A stretch of DNA of 64,000 nucleotides from Cinnamomum chago (lineage: Eukaryota; Streptophyta; Magnoliopsida; Laurales; Lauraceae), in the NCBI GenBank assembly GCA_038049695.1, contig CP142454.1, forward strand, positions 88,806,501 to 88,870,500. Direction: 5' to 3'. This document shows, one piece after another, positions 50,105-61,237 of this stretch; position 1 is the stretch's first letter; every line of letters begins with the position of its first letter. The notes beneath the pieces were generated by a model, which was not told the origin of the DNA, made no database searches, and saw only the letters and a list, made by a program, of their open reading frames with translations. Made by a program: the position numbers and the translations under genes.

Positions 50105-52888
50105 CTCCTGTTTTAAGAAGGACCAGCATTAGATCTCGTGTAATGTGCATGTTAACTCATGAAAATTGAATAATCATTTCAAGTTAAGTTAATTATCGAT
50201 TCATAAAAGGTTACTCAATTTATTCAAACCCCCCAAAATTGCTGGAACAAGAGTTTCACGTATAAAGCCAAGCAAGCTAGTGCCTATGTGTGGATGATGA
50301 ACCACTGTCAATGAAGACAACCTACATGGTTTTTAACCTAGTTTAAAAAAAAAGAGAAGCCATCAGACTTTGGCTTTATACCACTATTCTGCCAAAAATG
50401 GCTTTTAATATCATAGAAATTGAAAACATCTAATTAAGGATCTCGGTTTTTGTGATTACGTCATCATAAGTCTTATCCTAACACCAACCCTTGGCTAATG
50501 TAAAAGCTAGGTTTGAAGCGTTTGGCTCCTGTGACTCAGATTTCAAAGATAAGTTTGAAATATCAATGGTGGCGCCCGCTCAAAACTAAAACCCGATGAC
50601 TCGTGTGCTTTTGTTCCAAAATAAGTTTATCGTGTTTGATGATCTTTCAATTCCAATTCCACAAGGGGTCTCTAAACTCATAAAAGGACCACACGTATAT
50701 CCAGTGAACCTAAGAAACTTTGGGGAAACGATGTACTCCACGGGATCAAACCATCAAAACAGAGAAAAACACCTTGGACATGAGCTTCGCTGGATTTCTA
50801 GAGTAACATGCTTGCACCAAGGGTATGTTGATTGATGGCCCGTTGGTTAGTATGGAATTCGGAATGCATAGGAACTCATTGATGGGATCGGCCAAAACGG
50901 GTGTGTTTGTTTGCATGGAACTAAAACACATAGTAGATATAATTTAGACGCGCCTATTTGTTGGCAGGTGAGGTCCCCTATTTGAGGACTTTGCTCTACC
51001 ATTTTGAACCCAATTTATCATTTTCAAATCACTTTCAAATGGCATGTTTGTTAGCGGAAGAGGAATCTCCCATCCAAATTAGAGGATTTTGTTTTTTTTT
51101 TTCCTTTTGTTCCCCTGGCATCATGGCTATTCTCAATGAGGATTCTCAGGGAAGAAAGATCGCATTCCATGTTTGGCTAACAGAGTGGAACAACACACTT
51201 TACACTGTACTACATCGAGCAGTTCATTATTTCCCACCTGCTTTACAATATCCAAGAGAAACCAAGGCATGGAATTTCAATGCTAGTTATTTTCAACCTT
51301 CGAAAGAAGGTCAACGGTTTCGATTGTGAATTAAAGGGCCCATAGAAGTCCACAAAAGTAGCAGATGGGCTTGTTTGAAATTTCCCACCAATTTCTTAAA
51401 ATCCGTGATGAATCAACGACTAAAATTCGACCTCTAGTCGGTTTTGGCCTTCTGAAGATTATAAACGGTAAATCACCAAGTAAGTGGATAAATTAAAATA
51501 CTATTATGCATGATTTTCTCTATTTTTCTCTTTTAATTCGATGATTAGGAATATATTAGGTATTGTTGATCCCGTCAAATTCATATCTCTATTCTACCAC
51601 ACTAGTCAATTTCAATCATAAACCATGTGATGAATCTTGATTCTAGATTGGCATGTTAGGGATCTTTTTTGAAGTCCATGACTAGCCTCAATTGCTACTG
51701 TGAATTTATAAAGTACATGCATGTTGCATGGACCGTGTGAATTACCTTAAAATCAATGATCGATGGCATCCATGGGTCCAAAAAAGATTTATCATTCACG
51801 TTGTGGGAAATTCACCATGACCGTACAGTCCACGGTGGGGCTCCACAGAAGCCATGTTGGCCAAATCGATGGGCCACCCAATGGTTGTGTAGACCGCCAT
51901 GTCTCGTTGTAGTTGGGTTAAGTATTTCAAGTCCATGTTTGCTGGTAGAATCTCTTATGCACGCTTGTATACATGCTGCAGAAAATCTGCTAAAATTTAT
52001 ATTTTTCAAACCTCTATAGGAATTTATTTTATGAGAAATTAAAAAAAAAAACCTCGCACTTTCCTGGAAGAAAAAGTGTCCGCAACAGACATGGATCTTG
52101 TTAGTAGATAGAAAACCATTTCCGCAGTCCTCACTTTTTTTCATGAATGGGCCCTACAGTGGAGTTGAAAAGAAATCATGCATTTTTCATATGGGACCGA
52201 CGGAAGATTCCACACGGGCCCATATGTGAAAAAATGGAAAGATGCAGGATTTCCGCCGTTGAAATCAGCGGTAATTATGCATTTTCCACATTTCCTCCGC
52301 TCACAGAGGAGGAAAAGTGGAAAATGCAGCTTCACTGCATATGCAACTTTTCGGCCTCTGAAAGCAGCGGTAAAGCTGTATTTTTCACTTTTCCTCCTCT
52401 CCGAGCAGGGAAAAAGTGGAAAATGCAGTTTTACCGATGCTTTCAACGGCGGAAAACCTGCGGTTAGTTCCCACACGGCTCCGATGCTATTTTCCATCTT
52501 TTTTTTACTTAGGGGGACGTGGGGCACTTGTGCCTTGCATTTTCTTTAAGCACACCATCCACGTGTCATCATAGTGGGGCCCGGCTAATGAGTAATCTGA
52601 ATGGACTACACATGGAGGACGCCCCTGAATTAGGCCGTTTGCACGATTTGCTCTACGAGTTCAATTTTGAAAAAGGCCGAAACTCGTTGGCTACTGATAA
52701 AAGGGATTTGGATGATTACATAGGATCCATTTTTCGTAAGATGTAGGTCACGACCAGATTAAGATCTCTCCACCCGGCCGCATCCCCAGGTGGGCCCCAC
52801 ATCAAGGGGTGTATTTCGCTTCGTGTGCACCGGATAACCACCAAACAAGGATTTCTTCTTTTAACAAAGACTGGTGGTTGGGCTTAGT
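50105..52888 (+). repeat. Satellite unit 19 (T11 class, rare haplotype)
   Basis: Carries A at 52411, AA at 52548-52549 and G at 52752, the same four linked substitutions as unit 5. Like unit 5 it is followed directly by a T10 block. Confidence 0.95.
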
Positions 52889-55671
52889 CTCCTGTTTTAA
52901 GAAGGACCAGCATTAGATCTCGTGTAATGTGCATGTTAACTCATGAAAATTGAATAATCATTTCAAGTTAAGTTAATTATCGATTCATAAAAGGTTACTC
53001 AATTTATTCAAACCCCCCAAAATTGCTGGAACAAGAGTTTCACGTATAAAGCCAAGCAAGCTAGTGCCTATGTGTGGATGATGAACCACTGTCAATGAAG
53101 ACAACCTACATGGTTTTTAACCTAGTTTAAAAAAAAAGAGAAGCCATCAGACTTTGGCTTTATACCACTATTCTGCCAAAAATGGCTTTTAATATCATAG
53201 AAATTGAAAACATCTAATTAAGGATCTCGGTTTTTGTGATTACGTCATCATAAGTCTTATCCTAACACCAACCCTTGGCTAATGTAAAAGCTAGGTTTGA
53301 AGCGTTTGGCTCCTGTGACTCAGATTTCAAAGATAAGTTTGAAATATCAATGGTGGCGCCCGCTCAAAACTAAAACCCGATGACTCGTGTGGTTTTGTTC
53401 CAAAATAAGTTTATCGTGTTTGATGATCTTTCAATTCCAATTCCACAAGGGGTCTCTAAACTCATAAAAGGACCACACGTATATCCAGTGAACCTAAGAA
53501 ACTTTGGGGAAACGATGTACTCCACGGGATCAAACCATCAAAACAGAGAAAAACACCTTGGACATGAGCTTCGCTGGATTTCTAGAGTAACATGCTTGCA
53601 CCAAGGGTATGTTGATTGATGGCCCGTTGGTTAGTATGGAATTCGGAATGCATACGAACTCATTGATGGGATCGGCCAAAACGGGTGTGTTTGTTTGCAT
53701 GGAACTAAAACACATAGTAGATATAATTTAGACGCGCCTATTTGTTGGCAGGTGAGGTCCCCTATTTGAGGACTTTGCTCTACCATTTTGAACCCAATTT
53801 ATCATTTTCAAATCACTTTCAAATGGCATGTTTGTTAGCGGAAGAGGAATCTCCCATCCAAATTAGAGGATTTTGATTTTTTTTTCCTTTTGTTCCCCTG
53901 GCATCATGGCTATTCTCAATGAGGATTCTCAGGGAAGAAAGATCGCATTCCATGTTTGGCTAACAGAGTGGAACAACACACTTTACACTGTACTACATCG
54001 AGCAGTTCATTATTTCCCACCTGCTTTACAATATCCAAGAGAAACCAAGGCATGGAATTTCAATGCTAGTTATTTTCAACCTTCGAAAGAAGGTCAACGG
54101 TTTCGATTGTGAATTAAAGGGCCCATAGAAGTCCACAAAAGTAGCAGATGGGCTTGTTTGAAATTTCCCACCAATTTCTTAAAATCCGTGATGAATCAAC
54201 GACTAAAATTCGACCTCTAGTCGGTTTTGGCCTTCTGAAGATTATAAACGGTAAATCACCAAGTAAGTGGATAAATTAAAATACTATTATGCATGATTTT
54301 CTCTATTTTTCTCTTTTAATTCGATGATTAGGAATATATTAGGTATTGTTGATCCCGTCAAATTCATATCTCTATTCTACCACACTAGTCAATTTCAATC
54401 ATAAACCATGTGATGAATCTTGATTCTAGATTGGCATGTTAGGGATCTTTTTTGAAGTCCATGACTAGCCTCAATTGCTACTGTGAATTTATAAAGTACA
54501 TGCATGTTGCATGGACCGTGTGAATTACCTTAAAATCAATGATCGATGGCATCCATGGGTCCAAAAAAGATTTATCATTCACGTTGTGGGAAATTCACCA
54601 TGACCGTACAGTCCACGGTGGGGCTCCACAGAAGCCATGTTGGCCAAATCGATGGGCCACCCAATGGTTGTGTAGACCGCCATGTCTCGTTGTAGTTGGG
54701 TTAAGTATTTCAAGTCCATGTTTGCTGGTAGAATCTCTTATGCACGCTTGTATACATGCTGCAGAAAATCTGCTAAAATTTATATTTTTCAAACCTCTAT
54801 AGGAATTTATTTTATGAGAAATTAAAAAAAAAAACCTCGCACTTTCCTGGAAGAAAAAGTGTCCGCAACAGACATGGATCTTGTTAGTAGATAGAAAACC
54901 ATTTCCGCAGTCCTCACTTTTTTTCATGAATGGGCCCTACAGTGGAGTTGAAAAGAAATCATGCATTTTTCATATGGGACCGACGGAAGATTCCACACGG
55001 GCCCATATGTGAAAAAATGGAAAGATGCAGGATTTCCGCCGTTGAAATCAGCGGTAATTATGCATTTTCCACATTTCCTCCGCTCACAGAGGAGGAAAAG
55101 TGGAAAATGCAGCTTCACTGCATATGCAACTTTTCGGCCTCTGAAAGCAGCGGTAAAGCTGTATTTTTCACTTTTCCTCCTCTCCGAGCAGGGGAAAAGT
55201 GGAAAATGCAGTTTTACCGATGCTTTCAACGGCGGAAAACCTGCGGTTAGTTCCCACACGGCTCCGATGCTATTTTCCATCTTTTTTTTACTTAGGGGGA
55301 CGTGGGGCACTTGTGCCTTGCATTTTCTTTGCGCACACCATCCACGTGTCATCATAGTGGGGCCCGGCTAATGAGTAATCTGAATGGACTACACATGGAG
55401 GACGCCCCTGAATTAGGCCGTTTGCACGATTTGCTCTACGAGTTCAATTTTGAAAAAGGCCGAAACTCGTTGGCTACTGATAAAAGGGATTTGGATGATT
55501 ACATAGGATCCATTTTTCGTAAGATGTAGGTCACGACCAGATTAAGATCTCTCCACCCGGCCGCATCCCCAGGTGGGCCCCACATCAAGGGGTGTATTTC
55601 GCTTCGTGTGCACCGGATAACCACCAAACAAGGATTTCTTCTTTTAACAAAGACTGGTGGTTGGGCTTAGT
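52889..55671 (+). repeat. Satellite unit 20 (T10 length, interrupted T run)
   Basis: Carries G at 53392 (offset 504, shared with unit 22), private C at 53655 (offset 767), private A at 53876 as the first base of the T run, and G at 55535 (offset 2648, shared with 5, 19 and 21). At offset 988 it therefore reads A plus nine T instead of ten T. Confidence 0.95.
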
Positions 55672-58454
55672 CTCCTGTTTTAAGAAGGACCAGCATTAGA
55701 TCTCGTGTAATGTGCATGTTAACTCATGAAAATTGAATAATCATTTCAAGTTAAGTTAATTATCGATTCATAAAAGGTTACTCAATTTATTCAAACCCCC
55801 CAAAATTGCTGGAACAAGAGTTTCACGTATAAAGCCAAGCAAGCTAGTGCCTATGTGTGGATGATGAACCACTGTCAATGAAGACAACCTACATGGTTTT
55901 TAACCTAGTTTAAAAAAAAAGAGAAGCCATCAGACTTTGGCTTTATACCACTATTCTGCCAAAAATGGCTTTTAATATCATAGAAATTGAAAACATCTAA
56001 TTAAGGATCTCGGTTTTTGTGATTACGTCATCATAAGTCTTATCCTAACACCAACCCTTGGCTAATGTAAAAGCTAGGTTTGAAGCGTTTGGCTCCTGTG
56101 ACTCAGATTTCAAAGATAAGTTTGAAATATCAATGGTGGCGCCCGCTCAAAACTAAAACCCGATGACTCGTGTGCTTTTGTTCCAAAATAAGTTTATCGT
56201 GTTTGATGATCTTTCAATTCCAATTCCACAAGGGGTCTCTAAACTCATAAAAGGACCACACGTATATCCAGTGAACCTAAGAAACTTTGGGGAAACGATG
56301 TACTCCACGGGATCAAACCATCAAAACAGAGAAAAACACCTTGGACATGAGCTTCGCTGGATTTCTAGAGTAACATGCTTGCACCAAGGGTATGTTGATT
56401 GATGGCCCGTTGGTTAGTATGGAATTCGGAATGCATAGGAACTCATTGATGGGATCGGCCAAAACGGGTGTGTTTGTTTGCATGGAACTAAAACACATAG
56501 TAGATATAATTTAGACGCGCCTATTTGTTGGCAGGTGAGGTCCCCTATTTGAGGACTTTGCTCTACCATTTTGAACCCAATTTATCATTTTCAAATCACT
56601 TTCAAATGGCATGTTTGTTAGCGGAAGAGGAATCCCCCATCCAAATTAGAGGATTTTGTTTTTTTTTTCCTTTTGTTCCCCTGGCATCATGGCTATTCTC
56701 AATGAGGATTCTCAGGGAAGAAAGATCGCATTCCATGTTTGGCTAACAGAGTGGAACAACACACTTTACACTGTACTACATCGAGCAGTTCATTATTTCC
56801 CACCTGCTTTACAATATCCAAGAGAAACCAAGGCATGGAATTTCAATGCTAGTTATTTTCAACCTTCGAAAGAAGGTCAACGGTTTCGATTGTGAATTAA
56901 AGGGCCCATAGAAGTCCACAAAAGTAGCAGATGGGCTTGTTTGAAATTTCCCACCAATTTCTTAAAATCCGTGATGAATCAACGACTAAAATTCGACCTC
57001 TAGTCGGTTTTGGCCTTCTGAAGATTATAAACGGTAAATCACCAAGTAAGTGGATAAATTAAAATACTATTATGCATGATTTTCTCTATTTTTCTCTTTT
57101 AATTCGATGATTAGGAATATATTAGGTATTGTTGATCCCGTCAAATTCATATCTCTATTCTACCACACTAGTCAATTTCAATCATAAACCATGTGATGAA
57201 TCTTGATTCTAGATTGGCATGTTAGGGATCTTTTTTGAAGTCCATGACTAGCCTCAATTGCTACTGTGAATTTATAAAGTACATGCATGTTGCATGGACC
57301 GTGTGAATTACCTTAAAATCAATGATCGATGGCATCCATGGGTCCAAAAAAGATTTATCATTCACGTTGTGGGAAATTCACCATGACCGTACAGTCCACG
57401 GTGGGGCTCCACAGAAGCCATGTTGGCCAAATCGATGGGCCACCCAATGGTTGTGTAGACCGCCATGTCTCGTTGTAGTTGGGTTAAGTATTTCAAGTCC
57501 ATGTTTGCTGGTAGAATCTCTTATGCACGCTTGTATACATGCTGCAGAAAATCTGCTAAAATTTATATTTTTCAAACCTCTATAGGAATTTATTTTATGA
57601 GAAATTAAAAAAAAAAACCTCGCACTTTCCTGGAAGAAAAAGTGTCCGCAACAGACATGGATCTTGTTAGTAGATAGAAAACCATTTCCGCAGTCCTCAC
57701 TTTTTTTCATGAATGGGCCCTACAGTGGAGTTGAAAAGAAATCATGCATTTTTCATATGGGACCGACGGAAGATTCCACACGGGCCCATATGTGAAAAAA
57801 TGGAAAGATGCAGGATTTCCGCCGTTGAAATCAGCGGTAATTATGCATTTTCCACATTTCCTCCGCTCACAGAGGAGGAAAAGTGGAAAATGCAGCTTCA
57901 CTGCATATGCAACTTTTCGGCCTCTGAAAGCAGCGGTAAAGCTGTATTTTTCACTTTTCCTCCTCTCCGAGCAGGGGAAAAGTGGAAAATGCAGTTTTAC
58001 CGATGCTTTCAACGGCGGAAAACCTGCGGTTAGTTCCCACACGGCTCCGATGCTATTTTCCATCTTTTTTTTACTTAGGGGGACGTGGGGCACTTGTGCC
58101 TTGCATTTTCTTTGCGCACACCATCCACGTGTCATCATAGTGGGGCCCGGCTAATGAGTAATCTGAATGGACTACACATGGAGGACGCCCCTGAATTAGG
58201 CCGTTTGCACGATTTGCTCTACGAGTTCAATTTTGAAAAAGGCCGAAACTCGTTGGCTACTGATAAAAGGGATTTGGATGATTACATAGGATCCATTTTT
58301 CGTAAGATGTAGGTCACGACCAGATTAAGATCTCTCCACCCGGCCGCATCCCCAGGTGGGCCCCACATCAAGGGGTGTATTTCGCTTCGTGTGCACCGGA
58401 TAACCACCAAACAAGGATTTCTTCTTTTAACAAAGACTGGTGGTTGGGCTTAGT
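55672..58454 (+). repeat. Satellite unit 21 (T10 class)
   Basis: Private T-to-C at 56635 (offset 964) and the shared G at 58318 (offset 2648). It lacks the offset-504 G of its neighbours on both sides. Confidence 0.95.
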
Positions 58455-61237
58455 CTCCTGTTTTAAGAAGGACCAGCATTAGATCTCGTGTAATGTGCAT
58501 GTTAACTCATGAAAATTGAATAATCATTTCAAGTTAAGTTAATTATCGATTCATAAAAGGTTACTCAATTTATTCAAACCCCCCAAAATTGCTGGAACAA
58601 GAGTTTCACGTATAAAGCCAAGCAAGCTAGTGCCTATGTGTGGATGATGAACCACTGTCAATGAAGACAACCTACATGGTTTTTAACCTAGTTTAAAAAA
58701 AAAGAGAAGCCATCAGACTTTGGCTTTATACCACTATTCTGCCAAAAATGGCTTTTAATATCATAGAAATTGAAAACATCTAATTAAGGATCTCGGTTTT
58801 TGTGATTACGTCATTATAAGTCTTATCCTAACACCAACCCTTGGCTAATGTAAAAGCTAGGTTTGAAGCGTTTGGCTCCTGTGACTCAGATTTCAAAGAT
58901 AAGTTTGAAATATCAATGGTGGCGCCCGCTCAAAACTAAAACCCGATGACTCGTGTGGTTTTGTTCCAAAATAAGTTTATCGTGTTTGATGATCTTTCAA
59001 TTCCAATTCCACAAGGGGTCTCTAAACTCATAAAAGGACCACACGTATATCCAGTGAACCTAAGAAACTTTGGGGAAACGATGTACTCCACGGGATCAAA
59101 CCATCAAAACAGAGAAAAACACCTTGGACATGAGCTTCGCTGGATTTCTAGAGTAACATGCTTGCACCAAGGGTATGTTGATTGATGGCCCGTTGGTTAG
59201 TATGGAATTCGGAATGCATAGGAACTCATTGATGGGATCGGCCAAAACGGGTGTGTTTGTTTGCATGGAACTAAAACACATAGTAGATATAATTTAGACG
59301 CGCCTATTTGTTGGCAGGTGAGGTCCCCTATTTGAGGACTTTGCTCTACCATTTTGAACCCAATTTATCATTTTCAAATCACTTTCAAATGGCATGTTTG
59401 TTAGCGGAAGAGGAATCTCCCATCCAAATTAGAGGATTTTGTTTTTTTTTTCCTTTTGTTCCCCTGGCATCATGGCTATTCTCAATGAGGATTCTCAGGG
59501 AAGAAAGATCGCATTCCATGTTTGGCTAACAGAGTGGAACAACACACTTTACACTGTACTACATCGAGCAGTTCATTATTTCCCACCTGCTTTACAATAT
59601 CCAAGAGAAACCAAGGCATGGAATTTCAATGCTAGTTATTTTCAACCTTCGAAAGAAGGTCAACGGTTTCGATTGTGAATTAAAGGGCCCATAGAAGTCC
59701 ACAAAAGTAGCAGATGGGCTTGTTTGAAATTTCCCACCAATTTCTTAAAATCCGTGATGAATCAACGACTAAAATTCGACCTCTAGTCGGTTTTGGCCTT
59801 CTGAAGATTATAAACGGTAAATCACCAAGTAAGTGGATAAATTAAAATACTATTATGCATGATTTTCTCTATTTTTCTCTTTTAATTCGATGATTAGGAA
59901 TATATTAGGTATTGTTGATCCCGTCAAATTCATATCTCTATTCTACCACACTAGTCAATTTCAATCATAAACCATGTGATGAATCTTGATTCTAGATTGG
60001 CATGTTAGGGATCTTTTTTGAAGTCCATGACTAGCCTCAATTGCTACTGTGAATTTATAAAGTACATGCATGTTGCATGGACCGTGTGAATTACCTTAAA
60101 ATCAATGATCGATGGCATCCATGGGTCCAAAAAAGATTTATCATTCACGTTGTGGGAAATTCACCATGACCGTACAGTCCACGGTGGGGCTCCACAGAAG
60201 CCATGTTGGCCAAATCGATGGGCCACCCAATGGTTGTGTAGACCGCCATGTCTCGTTGTAGTTGGGTTAAGTATTTCAAGTCCATGTTTGCTGGTAGAAT
60301 CTCTTATGCACGCTTGTATACATGCTGCAGAAAATCTGCTAAAATTTATATTTTTCAAACCTCTATAGGAATTTATTTTATGAGAAATTAAAAAAAAAAA
60401 CCTCGCACTTTCCTGGAAGAAAAAGTGTCCGCAACAGACATGGATCTTGTTAGTAGATAGAAAACCATTTCCGCAGTCCTCACTTTTTTTCATGAATGGG
60501 CCCTACAGTGGAGTTGAAAAGAAATCATGCATTTTTCATATGGGACCGACGGAAGATTCCACACGGGCCCATATGTGAAAAAATGGAAAGATGCAGGATT
60601 TCCGCCGTTGAAATCAGCGGTAATTATGCATTTTCCACATTTCCTCCGCTCACAGAGGAGGAAAAGTGGAAAATGCAGCTTCACTGCATATGCAACTTTT
60701 CGGCCTCTGAAAGCAGCGGTAAAGCTGTATTTTTCACTTTTCCTCCTCTCCGAGCAGGGGAAAAGTGGAAAATGCAGTTTTACCGATGCTTTCAACGGCG
60801 GAAAACCTGCGGTTAGTTCCCACACGGCTCCGATGCTATTTTCCATCTTTTTTTTACTTAGGGGGACGTGGGGCACTTGTGCCTTGCATTTTCTTTGCGC
60901 ACACCATCCACGTGTCATCATAGTGGGGCCCGGCTAATGAGTAATCTGAATGGACTACACATGGAGGACGCCCCTGAATTAGGCCGTTTGCACGATTTGC
61001 TCTACGAGTTCAATTTTGAAAAAGGCCGAAACTCGTTGGCTACTGATAAAAGGGATTTGGATGATTACATAGGATCCATTTTTCGTAAGATGTAGGTCAC
61101 AACCAGATTAAGATCTCTCCACCCGGCCGCATCCCCAGGTGGGCCCCACATCAAGGGGTGTATTTCGCTTCGTGTGCACCGGATAACCACCAAACAAGGA
61201 TTTCTTCTTTTAACAAAGACTGGTGGTTGGGCTTAGT
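58455..61237 (+). repeat. Satellite unit 22 (T10 class)
   Basis: Private C-to-T at 58815 (offset 361), in the right flank of the bZIP-type site, and G at 58958 (offset 504), shared with unit 20. Offset 2648 is back to consensus A. Confidence 0.95.
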
